In this document: in pieces, positions 24,316-33,989 of the stretch
Layout: every line of letters starts with the position of its first letter
Numbering within the stretch: position 1 is the first letter of the stretch
Source of the DNA: Proteiniclasticum sp043951855
GTDB taxonomy: Bacteria; Bacillota; Clostridia; Clostridiales; Clostridiaceae
NCBI RefSeq assembly: GCF_043951855.1
Contig: NZ_JBINJW010000002.1
Span: forward strand, 167,438 to 231,437
DNA: 64,000 nt
Direction of reading: 5' to 3'
Translations under genes and position numbers: made by a program
Notes under the pieces: model-generated
Told to the model about the DNA's origin: nothing
Databases searched by the model: none
The model's input: only the letters and a program-made list of their open reading frames with translations

Positions 24316-25623
24316 CTACCTAATTAGACTTTTAATTAATTTCCTATATATTCTTAGTCCTGGTAATTCATCTGGAAAATTATTAATAAAACGTCCTATA
24401 CGCGACATAACTACCGGATATTTAGTTAAAAATTTAAGAACATATTTATTGCGTGTATAAATAAACATTTTGTATCTTACTAATTTAGTCATTCTAAGAC
24501 GTCTAGTAGTTTTTTGTAGATACAGAATCGGATTGTAATCATACTTAGGCGTAGGCAATTTTCTACGCTCTCTGTACTTTATATATTGTAAAGCTGGCAC
24601 GAATTTAGTTAATGATACATAGAAATTATCAGAATCTTTTTCCCCCATCTTATTTAAAGTTATTACACCTGCAGTATTTGCCTTACACAATAATTCATGG
24701 CCCTTATTAGTTCTAGCTACTATTACAGTATCATTAGATTTACCTTTATGGTTATCTGCAAGTGCTATATCAGCTAACCAATTTTCTCTTGAAGGGCACA
24801 TTAAACATCTATGCAACGTATAAAATGGTTGAGATATCTCCAAGAATGATTTGTAACTTTCAATTCTTAATGATTTATCCTTCATTCTAAAAGCGGCTCC
24901 TCCTGGCCATTTACCATATCGCCAACCTAAAAACTGACTATCAGAACCCACATTTAACTTATTTTTTATTACACTAAGGGATTTTATATCTTTTACATCA
25001 CCACAGAATAGACCAATTGCATATATCAAATCTCTATCAATATATTTATCTATATTGATTACATTCTCTAAGGCTGCCATCTGGCACGGAGTTACTGTTA
25101 TTGCTATTTTTCTCGGTCTTTTATGCAGCTCATGAATAACCTTCTCCATAAGGGGTATAGGAATGTATTTACTTCCACCAGCACTCTTAATGACATCAAT
25201 ATTACTTGTAACAATAACTTTAGGAATTCCTCTATCTAATGTCACTACTACTACGTCCTCAACAATCTTTTCATCTAATAGATATAATAAAAGAGCAGTT
25301 CCAACACCGCCAGATGCTCCAGATTGAAGTACTTTATTGTCTACAGCTTTCCCTAAATAAAACTCTCTTACAGGTCCATATTCCATGTCCATCTCTATTT
25401 TCTGTTCTGCGCATCTTCTTTCTGATTGCTTGACTGGTTCCCACCCTTTTCCTGGACAAACTTGATAACACAAGTTACATTTAATACACTTATTCATATC
25501 AATATCGGGTTTATATGATTTTTGAATATCTATTGTTATAGCATTAACCGGGCATATGCCACTACAGCCACCACATCCTGAGCAGAGGTCATTGTTAATT
25601 ATACTTTCCAGTTTTATAATCAT
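24316..25623 (-). CDS. Ferredoxin / FrhB-FdhB-like protein of the polysaccharide locus
   Basis: A 435-residue protein with two 4Fe-4S motifs at the N-terminus (CSGCGGCSGICP, then CIKCNLCYQVCP). FrhB_FdhB_N and _C regions follow (QSGASGGVGTALLLYLL; TPCQMAALENV; FCGDVKD; CLMCPSRENWLADIALADN). The family is named for coenzyme F420 hydrogenase beta subunits. Such genes occur often in clostridial and Bacteroides exopolysaccharide loci, usually near polysaccharide pyruvyl transferases; none is present here. It presumably carries out a redox step on a sugar. The electron donor and substrate are unknown. Confidence 0.85.
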   Translation of the reverse strand: MIIKLESIINNDLCSGCGGCSGICPVNAITIDIQKSYKPDIDMNKCIKCNLCYQVCPGKGWEPVKQSERRCAEQKIEMDMEYGPVREFYLGKAVDNKVLQSGASGGVGTALLLYLLDEKIVEDVVVVTLDRGIPKVIVTSNIDVIKSAGGSKYIPIPLMEKVIHELHKRPRKIAITVTPCQMAALENVINIDKYIDRDLIYAIGLFCGDVKDIKSLSVIKNKLNVGSDSQFLGWRYGKWPGGAAFRMKDKSLRIESYKSFLEISQPFYTLHRCLMCPSRENWLADIALADNHKGKSNDTVIVARTNKGHELLCKANTAGVITLNKMGEKDSDNFYVSLTKFVPALQYIKYRERRKLPTPKYDYNPILYLQKTTRRLRMTKLVRYKMFIYTRNKYVLKFLTKYPVVMSRIGRFINNFPDELPGLRIYRKLIKSLIR

Positions 25624-25698
25624 ATTTAATCCTCGCTTGTTGTATTTGTATTTCCATATTTTAATAATTATTTCTAAATAAATTTTCCATTAAAATTT

Positions 25699-26865
25699 CT
25701 AATCTCTACTAAATAAATCTCTAGTATAAACCTTATCCACTACATCTTTAATTTCATCAGATAGTCTATTAGCTACAATAACATCGGATATTTTTTTAAA
25801 CTCATCAAAGTCTTTAATCACTCTTGAGTTATAGAAATTGTCTTCTTTAAGTGCAGGTTCAAACACCACTACTTCTATACCCTTAGCTTTAATACGCTTC
25901 ATTACACCTTGTATAGCAGATTGTCGGAAATTATCCGAATCCATCTTCATCGTAAGTCTATATATCCCTACAACTTTAGGTTGTCTCTTTATAATCATCT
26001 CAGCTATATGGTCTTTTCTAGTTCTATTAGCATCTACGATTGCAGACATGATATTCTGAGGCACGTCTTCATAGTTTGCTAAAAGTTGCTTTGTGTCCTT
26101 TGGTAAGCAGTATCCACCGTAACCAAATGAAGGGTTATTGTAGTGAGTACCTATACGTGGATCGAGTCCAACCCCCTCGATGATCTGCTGTGTGTTCAGA
26201 CATCTTACCTCCGCATATGAATCTAGCTCGTTGAAATAGGCTACTCTAAGTGCAAGATAAGTATTTGCAAATAACTTAATAGCTTCTGCTTCAGTAGGAT
26301 CAGTATATAAAATATCAACATCTTTTTTGATTGCTCCTTGAGCTAGAAGTTCAGCAAATACTTTTGCTCTCTCAGACTTCTCGCCAACGACGATTCTTGA
26401 TGGGTAAAGATTGTCATATAAAGCTTTTCCTTCTCTCAAGAATTCAGGAGAGAATATCACATTCTCAGTATCAAATTTTTCTTTGATTGACTCTGTGTAT
26501 CCAACAGGTACTGTTGACTTAATAATCATTACAGCATCTGGATTTATCGATAACACATTAGCAATTACCGCTTCTACCGTTCTTGTATTGAAATAGTTCT
26601 TCTCAGGATCATAGTTCGTTGGAGTAGAAATGATGACATAATCAGCATCCTTGTATGCTTCAAAGTTGTCAGTTGTTGCTGTTAAATTAAGATCCTTGGT
26701 GGTTAGATACTCTTCAATCTCTGGATCGACAATTGGAGATTTTTTATTATTAATCATATCAACCTTATCTTTAATAATGTCTAATGCGATAACTTCATTA
26801 TGTTGTGCCAAAAGTATAGCATTTGACAGGCCAACATAACCTGTTCCTGCAATTGTTATTTTCAT
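25699..26865 (-). CDS. ugd: UDP-glucose/UDP-sugar 6-dehydrogenase
   Basis: It oxidises a UDP-hexose to the UDP-uronic acid with NAD+. Its 388 residues match the short Ugd family. GTGYVGLSNAILLA is the N-terminal Rossmann loop, STVPVGYT and SPEFLREGKALYDN are family signatures, and the catalytic Cys is in NPSFGYGGYCLPKDTKQL. With galU it would supply UDP-glucuronate or a similar sugar for an acidic polymer. ATG 26865 is preceded by a GGGGCG-type site. Confidence 0.93.
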   Translation of the reverse strand: MKITIAGTGYVGLSNAILLAQHNEVIALDIIKDKVDMINNKKSPIVDPEIEEYLTTKDLNLTATTDNFEAYKDADYVIISTPTNYDPEKNYFNTRTVEAVIANVLSINPDAVMIIKSTVPVGYTESIKEKFDTENVIFSPEFLREGKALYDNLYPSRIVVGEKSERAKVFAELLAQGAIKKDVDILYTDPTEAEAIKLFANTYLALRVAYFNELDSYAEVRCLNTQQIIEGVGLDPRIGTHYNNPSFGYGGYCLPKDTKQLLANYEDVPQNIMSAIVDANRTRKDHIAEMIIKRQPKVVGIYRLTMKMDSDNFRQSAIQGVMKRIKAKGIEVVVFEPALKEDNFYNSRVIKDFDEFKKISDVIVANRLSDEIKDVVDKVYTRDLFSRD

Positions 26866-27014
26866 GTTTTACGCCCCTTCCAAAAATGTTGTAGATATTT
26901 AGTTATTTATCCAACCGTTATCTTTGTTATGTTTAATTTCCAAAATTGTTTAAAATCAAGTTTAGATTTATAAATTAATAGTTCACTACATAAAATAATT
27001 AATCGTTCTTTATA

Positions 27015-27965
27015 TTAATCTTTGAAATACTTGTTGTTTCGTTTATATTCCCTATTGACATAAATTATTTTATTCAACAAAGTAACTGGATTCAAAAACT
27101 TAGCATCCATTATCTTGATTCTATTTTTCTTAAGTGTATAAAATGTCCATATGACTTTCTTGAAACCATATTTTTGTTTTATGGCGGCTATAATATATGT
27201 CCTTCCATCGAGTCTAAAATTTTTCCATTTTGTCTTCTTAAGATTTGATTTCACAAATTTGCAGTATTCAATATGAACAAATAATCTTGAATCAAATACA
27301 ATTTCACTAATATTTCTAGTAAGTGTTCCTTTACTACGAGTGACGCAATAGATCTTTTCATCTGATGCTGCGAACTTTTTCAGTTTATGTCCGACTTTAG
27401 TCGAAAACATAACGTCATTTGATGCCAAAACTTCATCAAAACAAAGGTGATTACTACGTATAAATTCATTATTAATTAGCTTAGTCCATGGAACAAGAAA
27501 CTCATATCGAAGTTTAGCTTCTGAATCTTCATCTCCATTATTTAGATAGTCTAATATTAGTTTTTCATATTTCGAATGTCTATCAGAAATTTTATTTGAC
27601 ACTAAATCATAACTAGTTGGAACAAAAAAAACAACATCGTTATCGGTATCAAAATATTTACTTAGTTTTCCATAGAATCCATTAAGAAAATAATCATCTG
27701 AATCTGCAAACAATACCCAATCTCCTTGAGCAACATCAAGGCCAATATTTCTACATGCACCTGCTCCTTTAATTCCAGTAGTGTTTTCTAAAAAAACTAC
27801 TCCTTTGTTAGTTTCTTTTACTTGAAGGTAGGCATTTATATTCTTATCACTTAAATCGTCTACAACTACAATTTGTATTTCACTTATCTTAGGTATAGTA
27901 GATAGTAATTTTTTTAACATTTTAGGTGAATTATAATGTGGTATAATTATTGATAATTTAATCAT
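27015..27965 (-). CDS. Family 2 glycosyltransferase
   Basis: A 316-residue GT-A enzyme. SIIIPHYNSPKMLKKLL starts the fold, VVVDDLSDKN is the first acidic motif, and ADSDDYFLNGFYGKL carries the DxD metal site. The N-terminal part is typical of GT2 transferases. The basic C-terminus (KKNRIKIMDAKF, NREYKRNNKYFKD) may touch the membrane. It is ten bases from rfbB in the same operon. Sugar specificity cannot be read from the sequence. Confidence 0.88.
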   Translation of the reverse strand: MIKLSIIIPHYNSPKMLKKLLSTIPKISEIQIVVVDDLSDKNINAYLQVKETNKGVVFLENTTGIKGAGACRNIGLDVAQGDWVLFADSDDYFLNGFYGKLSKYFDTDNDVVFFVPTSYDLVSNKISDRHSKYEKLILDYLNNGDEDSEAKLRYEFLVPWTKLINNEFIRSNHLCFDEVLASNDVMFSTKVGHKLKKFAASDEKIYCVTRSKGTLTRNISEIVFDSRLFVHIEYCKFVKSNLKKTKWKNFRLDGRTYIIAAIKQKYGFKKVIWTFYTLKKNRIKIMDAKFLNPVTLLNKIIYVNREYKRNNKYFKD

Positions 27966-27974
27966 GTTTCACCT

Positions 27975-29030
27975 CTATTCCATTTCATACATCATGTCAT
28001 AGTAATTTTCGTAGTCACCAGAAATGATATTCTCGATCCATTTAGTATTCTCAAGGTACCACTGAATTGTTTCTTCCATACCTTGCTCAAATGTATATGC
28101 CGGCTCCCAACCAAGTTCAGTCGTGATTTTAGTATTGTCGATTGCATACCTTCTATCATGACCCGGTCTATCTTTAACGTACTTAATCAAGTTCTCTGAT
28201 TTTCCAAGAGTACTAATAATCAGCTTAACTATTGAAATATTAGCTTTTTCATTATTCCCGCCAATATTATAAACTTCTCCATCTTTTCCTTTATGAAGAA
28301 CCGTGTCAATTGCTGAGCAATGATCAGAAACATGAAGCCAGTCTCTTACTTGCATCCCATCTCCGTAAACTGGTAACTCTTTTCCCTTTAGGCAGTTATT
28401 GATAATTAGTGGAATTAGTTTCTCAGGGAATTGATATGGGCCGTAGTTGTTGCTACATCTAGTGATATTTACAGGCATACCAAATGTTTCGTTATATGCT
28501 CTAACGATCATATCTGCACTAGCCTTTGACGCAGAATAAGGACTGTTTGGCATAAGCGGCATAGTTTCAACAAACATACCCGTTTCGCCAAGCGCACCAT
28601 ATACTTCATCAGTTGACACTTGAAGGAATCTTACTCCTGGCTTGTACTCCTTGCAATACTTATCACTTGGACACACTTTCCAATATTTCTTAGCAGTATC
28701 TAAGAGCACTTGAGTTCCGATAATATTAGTTGTTAAAAACACCTCTGGTTCTTCGATACTTCTATCCACATGAGATTCTGCTGCAAAATTTACAACTGAA
28801 GTAATTTCAATGTTCTTGAATATTTCTTCAATCTTCTCTCTATCTCTTATATCAACTTTCATGAACTCATAATTAGAATTGTTGTCTATATCTTTTAGAT
28901 TCTCTAGATTCCCTGCATATGTAAGGGCATCAATGTTTATAATCTTATATTCTGGATGCTTTTTGAGCATGAGCTTTACAAAATTACTGCCAATAAAGCC
29001 CGCTCCTCCTGTGACTAAAATTGTTTTCAT
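27975..29030 (-). CDS. rfbB: dTDP-glucose 4,6-dehydratase
   Basis: Second enzyme of dTDP-L-rhamnose synthesis. ATG 29030 is chosen because GGAGG lies nine bases before it; it falls within the 3' end of the preceding gene. TGGAGFIGSNF binds NAD, STDEVYGALGE carries the catalytic Thr-Asp-Glu, and YSASKASAD the Tyr/Lys pair. The 351 residues are normal. Together with the fused rfbC-rfbD gene and rfbA it completes the pathway. Confidence 0.96.
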   Translation of the reverse strand: MKTILVTGGAGFIGSNFVKLMLKKHPEYKIINIDALTYAGNLENLKDIDNNSNYEFMKVDIRDREKIEEIFKNIEITSVVNFAAESHVDRSIEEPEVFLTTNIIGTQVLLDTAKKYWKVCPSDKYCKEYKPGVRFLQVSTDEVYGALGETGMFVETMPLMPNSPYSASKASADMIVRAYNETFGMPVNITRCSNNYGPYQFPEKLIPLIINNCLKGKELPVYGDGMQVRDWLHVSDHCSAIDTVLHKGKDGEVYNIGGNNEKANISIVKLIISTLGKSENLIKYVKDRPGHDRRYAIDNTKITTELGWEPAYTFEQGMEETIQWYLENTKWIENIISGDYENYYDMMYEME

Positions 29031-29034
29031 TCCA

Positions 29035-30435
29035 CTAATCCTCCTGACAATTAATTTCTGCAATAAATCTTGTTAATGCATCTTTCCAATGTGGCATTCT
29101 ATCTAAACCAGCTTTAGTTGTATTCTCTTTTGATAATCTTGAATTTAAAGGTCTGTTTGCTTTGGTTGGATAATCCTCAGTAGAGATCGGATTTACAATC
29201 ATGTTTATTCCAGATTTTTCGAAGATTGATTCTGCGAATTCATGCCAGCTGCAGAAGCCTTCATTCACACCATGGTAAGTCCCATAATTATTAGTTTGGA
29301 TTAGATTAATAATGAATTGAGCTAAATCTTTTGTATATGTAGGCGCTCCTATTTGATCACTCACCACATTAATTTCTTTTCTTGATTCTGCGAGTTTCAT
29401 CATCGTCTTCACAAAATTATTACCGTTTATCCCATACACCCATGAAGTTCTAACTATAAAGTAATTATCTGTCAATTCTCTAACGATTTTCTCACCTTGT
29501 TCTTTTGTATATCCATAATAATTAATAGGATTTGGTTCCTTTAATTCGGAATGTAGCTCTTGCCCTAGACCGTCAAAGACATAATCTGTACTTATATAAA
29601 CTACTTTAGCGTTAATCTCTTTTGCTGCTTCGGCTACAGCTCTAGTGCCCTCTACATTAACTAAGTAGCATAAGTCTTTCTCATCTTCTGCTTTATCAAC
29701 CGCTGTATAAGCAGCACAGTGAATAACCACATCTGGGTTTTTCTCTATGATATATTTTTTTACTTGATCTTTATTTGTAAGATCGAGTTCATTTCTTCTT
29801 GGAGCAATAAAATCAAAATCCATTTCTTTTAATTGCATCATGACATCATGACCAAGTTGACCATTTACTCCTGTAACCATAAATTTAAGGCTGAAATCTA
29901 CGTCACTATCCTTAAGTAAAGGTGCTTTTAAATCCTTTTCTGAAAGTATTGGGGCTTCAATTCCCCAATTTACTCCAATCTCGGGATCATCAAACCGAAT
30001 GCTTCTATCACACTCAGGAGCATAATATTCGTCCACTTTATATTGAACTTCTACATTATCTGTTAATGTTAAAAAACCATGGGCAAACCCTTTTGGAATG
30101 AGAAGCTGTTTTTTGTTATCCTCAGACAGCTCAACGCCTAACCATTGTTTATATGTAGATGAACCTTTTCTTAAATCAACAGCAACATCTAAAATCCTTC
30201 CCTTTGTACATCTTACCAGCTTTGTTTGCGCTTTGGGGTTTTCCTGAAAATGCAGCCCTCTTAGTGTCCATTTCTGCGCTGACATAGAATGATTGTCCTG
30301 TACAAAGTCAACGTCTATGCCTAATTCTTGAAATTTAGCTTTTGAATAAGTTTCAGTAAACCATCCACGATGATCACCAAAAACACTGGGTTCTAATATC
30401 AAAATATCATCGATTTCTGTTTTTATAATCTTCAT
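29035..30435 (-). CDS. rfbC-rfbD: Fused dTDP-4-dehydrorhamnose 3,5-epimerase / reductase
   Basis: One 466-residue polypeptide covers the last two steps of dTDP-L-rhamnose synthesis. Residues 1 to about 185 are RfbC (FGDHRGWFTETY, the catalytic His in LRGLHFQ, IPKGFAHGFLTL, VDEYYAPECD). From about residue 187 the RfbD reductase begins (FMVTGVNGQLGHDVM, VYISTDYVFDG, YYGYTKEQGEKI, VRTSWVYG). The linker is only a few residues. No stop or frameshift is visible at the junction, so the fusion is real in this sequence. It sits between rfbA (13 bases away) and rfbB. Confidence 0.95.
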   Translation of the reverse strand: MKIIKTEIDDILILEPSVFGDHRGWFTETYSKAKFQELGIDVDFVQDNHSMSAQKWTLRGLHFQENPKAQTKLVRCTKGRILDVAVDLRKGSSTYKQWLGVELSEDNKKQLLIPKGFAHGFLTLTDNVEVQYKVDEYYAPECDRSIRFDDPEIGVNWGIEAPILSEKDLKAPLLKDSDVDFSLKFMVTGVNGQLGHDVMMQLKEMDFDFIAPRRNELDLTNKDQVKKYIIEKNPDVVIHCAAYTAVDKAEDEKDLCYLVNVEGTRAVAEAAKEINAKVVYISTDYVFDGLGQELHSELKEPNPINYYGYTKEQGEKIVRELTDNYFIVRTSWVYGINGNNFVKTMMKLAESRKEINVVSDQIGAPTYTKDLAQFIINLIQTNNYGTYHGVNEGFCSWHEFAESIFEKSGINMIVNPISTEDYPTKANRPLNSRLSKENTTKAGLDRMPHWKDALTRFIAEINCQED

Positions 30436-30448
30436 TGAGTTACCTCAC

Positions 30449-31333
30449 TTAATATCTTATTTTCCCTTCTGCCACTTTCTTGAGATGTTCTCCATATGGC
30501 GATTTCCCATATTTTTCAGCAGATACTAATAGTGTTTGCTTATCAATCCAATTATTATGATAGGCGATTTCCTCAAGGGCGGAAATCTTTATACTCTGTC
30601 TCTTTTCTATCATTTGAACAAATTCTGCTGCTTCAACAAGGCTATCCATTGTTCCAGTATCGAGCCATGCATAACCCCTACCGAGCAATTTTACATTGAG
30701 GGTTCCATCTTCGAGATACATTCTGTTTAAGTCAGTGATTTCTAGCTCTCCTCTTGAAGAAGGTTTGACTTTCTTAGCAAAATTAACAACTCTTTTGTCA
30801 TAAAAATACAATCCTGTAATACAATAATTTGACTTTGGACTCTGAGGTTTTTCTTCTACAGAGATTACCTTTCCTTCATTATCAAATTCAACAATTCCAA
30901 ATCTCTCTGGATCGTGAACATAATATCCAAATATTGTAGCTTTTCCATTTTGTGCATTTTCTGCTGCCTCTTTTAGAATTGGAGTAAACCCATTACCATA
31001 ATAGATGTTATCACCAAGAATCATAGCCACATTATCGTCACCAATAAATTTTTCTCCGATAATAAATGCCTGGGCTAATCCGTCTGGAGATGGTTGTTCC
31101 GCATATGATAAGTTGATACCAAATTCACTGCCATCACCAAGGAGCTTCTCAAAATTTGGTAAATCATGTGGTGTTGAAATAATTAAGATATCTTTGATAC
31201 CCGCCAACATTAGTACTGAAAGCGGGTAGTAAATCATTGGCTTGTCATATACCGGCAACAATTGCTTGCTAGTAACCATAGTTAGTGGATATAATCTTGT
31301 TCCTGACCCACCTGCTAAAATAATCCCTTTCAT
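30449..31333 (-). CDS. rfbA: Glucose-1-phosphate thymidylyltransferase
   Basis: First enzyme of dTDP-rhamnose synthesis, joining dTTP and glucose-1-phosphate. Its 294 residues are the normal length. GGSGTRLYPLTMVTSKQLLP is the nucleotide loop, followed by MILGDNIYYG (metal Asp), VEKPQSPKSNYCITGLYF and AWLDTGTMDSL. ATG 31333 follows a clear AGGAGG. It starts the rfbA-rfbCD-rfbB block. Confidence 0.97.
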   Translation of the reverse strand: MKGIILAGGSGTRLYPLTMVTSKQLLPVYDKPMIYYPLSVLMLAGIKDILIISTPHDLPNFEKLLGDGSEFGINLSYAEQPSPDGLAQAFIIGEKFIGDDNVAMILGDNIYYGNGFTPILKEAAENAQNGKATIFGYYVHDPERFGIVEFDNEGKVISVEEKPQSPKSNYCITGLYFYDKRVVNFAKKVKPSSRGELEITDLNRMYLEDGTLNVKLLGRGYAWLDTGTMDSLVEAAEFVQMIEKRQSIKISALEEIAYHNNWIDKQTLLVSAEKYGKSPYGEHLKKVAEGKIRY

Positions 31334-31410
31334 CTTATAACCTCCTTGTAAAATAAACCCAAATATTCAAAACACATTTCAACTTACAGCTTATGAATAT
31401 AAATTCTCTA

Positions 31411-32694
31411 TTATACTCTCAAACTCCCAAAATGGTGTTTTTTGATTTCAAGTTTCATATCATTTATTGCGCCTAAATATAGTAAGCTTAGCAATTCAAA
31501 GTATATACTTGACATAATAAATGTCATTTTGATTTCAAATAATAAAATCAATATTGTAATCCAAAAATAAATAACTGGATACATATTATCTTTTAATTTA
31601 TATTTCTTCCAAATTTTATATAGATTTTTTGTGGATTTTAAATACATAAAAACTCCTGCAAACATACCAATAAAACCTATAGAGTAAATTGATTTTATAT
31701 ATCCAGGATCTTTATTTGCTATTCTATATCCGCTTCCAAATATAAGTTTTATAGGCTTTATATTTTCATCTATGCTAATATGTCGCTGAACAACTGACGT
31801 ATGAATTCCATAATCCGTATAAGAAGAGTCAAATCGCTCTATAGTATTTGCAAGCTTTGGCATATACTTATATACTTCTGTTCTATAATTAGACCCGAAA
31901 TTTGTTGTCATAATGAAAAAAGAAACAGCTAATATTAGTAACGGGAATATATATTTCAATATATTTATACTGCTTTTTAACATACCTTTTTTTAGTGCGT
32001 ACATAAATACAACACCAATCAACATAGTAAGAACTAATATACTTGTCCTTGATGTAAATATAACAGCTATTATATAAATTAAGCTTTTATTGTTGAAAAA
32101 TTTGCTTTTCTTTATAATAACATTTGGAATATTTAAAATAATACCCACTATACATAAGAAACCTGCTCCTTCATAACTAGGCGAAAAACCTGTAGATCTC
32201 AAGTTTAAATTTGTTTTTTCAAACCCACTTATAAAAGCTATTATTTGTTCGAAATCTGGATAGATAACTCCTATTATGATGCTAATCGCATGTATAAAAA
32301 GAATAGTCTCAAGAATCCTTAATATTTCATGTGTCCGTATTTCCCACCTATAAATAAACAAACCAATAACCAAATAGGTAGTTGCAGCGCGAAAGCTTCT
32401 AAATACTTCAAAGTAATCGTTTGATGCATTTAGTGCAGAAATAGATAATGCGTAGATTCCAATAATTATTGTACCAATAAAAAAAAGAATATCAAACTTT
32501 GTAATACCAACAATTTGATTATTGCGTCTCAAAAAAGCAAAAACGAACCATAGTATAATATATGCATACCTTGTATCATATCCGCCAATACTAGGTGTGA
32601 AAACTATGGTGAATACGAATAGAATCACAAAAAAGTTACGCACTCCAAATTTCTTAAACATATTTATATTTTGATCTATTCTATAATCGTCCAT
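31411..32694 (-). CDS. Wzy-like polysaccharide polymerase / O-antigen ligase-type membrane protein
   Basis: A 427-residue polytopic membrane protein with about ten to twelve hydrophobic helices and a large extracellular loop (about 265-320, NFGSNYRTEVYKYMPKLANT onward). This architecture fits Wzy polymerases. Sequence motifs in this family are poor, so the call rests on topology and on its place among glycosyltransferases, in a locus that has a flippase and a chain-length regulator but no other polymerase. It is notably A+T-rich. Confidence 0.7.
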   Translation of the reverse strand: MDDYRIDQNINMFKKFGVRNFFVILFVFTIVFTPSIGGYDTRYAYIILWFVFAFLRRNNQIVGITKFDILFFIGTIIIGIYALSISALNASNDYFEVFRSFRAATTYLVIGLFIYRWEIRTHEILRILETILFIHAISIIIGVIYPDFEQIIAFISGFEKTNLNLRSTGFSPSYEGAGFLCIVGIILNIPNVIIKKSKFFNNKSLIYIIAVIFTSRTSILVLTMLIGVVFMYALKKGMLKSSINILKYIFPLLILAVSFFIMTTNFGSNYRTEVYKYMPKLANTIERFDSSYTDYGIHTSVVQRHISIDENIKPIKLIFGSGYRIANKDPGYIKSIYSIGFIGMFAGVFMYLKSTKNLYKIWKKYKLKDNMYPVIYFWITILILLFEIKMTFIMSSIYFELLSLLYLGAINDMKLEIKKHHFGSLRV

Positions 32695-32786
32695 AATTAA
32701 GCCACCCTTATTTCGATAGTATTTTAATCTTCTTAAGTATTATTATGCATATCGCTTAAATACACTCTTCAAAAATTTTAGTACTT

Positions 32787-33965
32787 CTATATGTTGTTTA
32801 GATTTCGAATAATATCTTTAGTTATACTATCCCAGCTAAATTCAACTAATGTTTTTTCTAATATATCCTTCTTGTACAAATTTTTGTATGATTTATAAAA
32901 TTTATAAACCTCATTTAAATCTATTATTTGATCATTTTTAGATATGAAATATAAATTGCTGTCTTCACTTATGTCAAAAATTTTCCCACTTGTTACAATA
33001 GGTAATGATTTGCTCAAGTATTCAATATTTTTGATTGCAGTATCAATATCTGCATTCCTTTTATTTAGCGCTAGAGTTCCTACCCCTATATGAGAAATAT
33101 TATAAAGCTCATTTAAGTCATTGCCAAACTTCTTTCCGTGAAAAATAACATGACCCGTCAGATTATTTAATTTGCAATACCTTTCAAGCTTAGATATTTC
33201 ATCACTTTCCCCTACAACATGAAAATAAATATCTAATCCATTTTCCAGTTTTCCTTTAGATTCCATAATAGCGTCAATTACTCTATCGTAGCCATGGTAT
33301 GGCCATATTGTACCAACTCCAATCAAATTGAATTTATCCTCGTTCTTTTTTTCTGTAAATTTAATTTTTGTGTTTATTTCAACTCCATTTTTAATTAAGT
33401 ACATTTTCTTGTATACTTTTGAATTACTATTGCTCATTATTGTGTATATATTATCCACATACTTGTAAATCAACGGCCAATGTATGATATCATTACATAT
33501 TTTTATAATGGCTTTCATTTTATTATGCGCTACATGAAATTGTTCATAATAATAAGGATATGTTGGTATTTCATATCCAATTTTGTGGCCGGATAATTTA
33601 GCATTTTTTAGGAATCTAATGTGTGATACCGTAGGTATCATATGACGTATATATATTAACATTTTTTCATTCTTTATTAGAGCATTAGCAACTTCAATTA
33701 ATTCTTTTATTGTCATGATTCTTTCTTTAGAGTTTGAACCTACTTGATTAAGTCTACTCTTTATAGTTTTGTTAACTATCTCACCATTAATTATCTCCAA
33801 ATGTACGATTGAATCATCTTCGCAACACAAAAGAGAACATTTCTGCATAGATTTGCTAAAGCCCCTTGCTTGAGATAATACTTTTTTAGCAATACCATCT
33901 GTTTCCGATAAGTAAATGAATGCTATATATAAAATTTCGTTGTAAATAACAAACACCTCCTTCAT
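32787..33965 (-). CDS. Glycosyltransferase of the GT-B type (GT4-like)
   Basis: About 390 residues. The N-terminal half has ILYIAFIYLSETDGIAKKVL, as in GT-B acceptor domains. The C-terminal half has LIGVGTIWPYHGYDRVIDAI, HVVGESDEI, VIFHGKKFGNDL, VGTLALNKRNADIDTAIKNIEYLSKSLP and ISEDS, the donor-binding pattern of group 4 enzymes. The start is uncertain: ATGs at 33965 and 33983 have no ribosome site. A perfect AAGGAGGTG lies six bases before an ATT at 33947, so AUU initiation is possible. Confidence 0.8.
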   Translation of the reverse strand: MKEVFVIYNEILYIAFIYLSETDGIAKKVLSQARGFSKSMQKCSLLCCEDDSIVHLEIINGEIVNKTIKSRLNQVGSNSKERIMTIKELIEVANALIKNEKMLIYIRHMIPTVSHIRFLKNAKLSGHKIGYEIPTYPYYYEQFHVAHNKMKAIIKICNDIIHWPLIYKYVDNIYTIMSNSNSKVYKKMYLIKNGVEINTKIKFTEKKNEDKFNLIGVGTIWPYHGYDRVIDAIMESKGKLENGLDIYFHVVGESDEISKLERYCKLNNLTGHVIFHGKKFGNDLNELYNISHIGVGTLALNKRNADIDTAIKNIEYLSKSLPIVTSGKIFDISEDSNLYFISKNDQIIDLNEVYKFYKSYKNLYKKDILEKTLVEFSWDSITKDIIRNLNNI

Positions 33966-33989
33966 ATTTATTAATACTTTCAAACTTTT

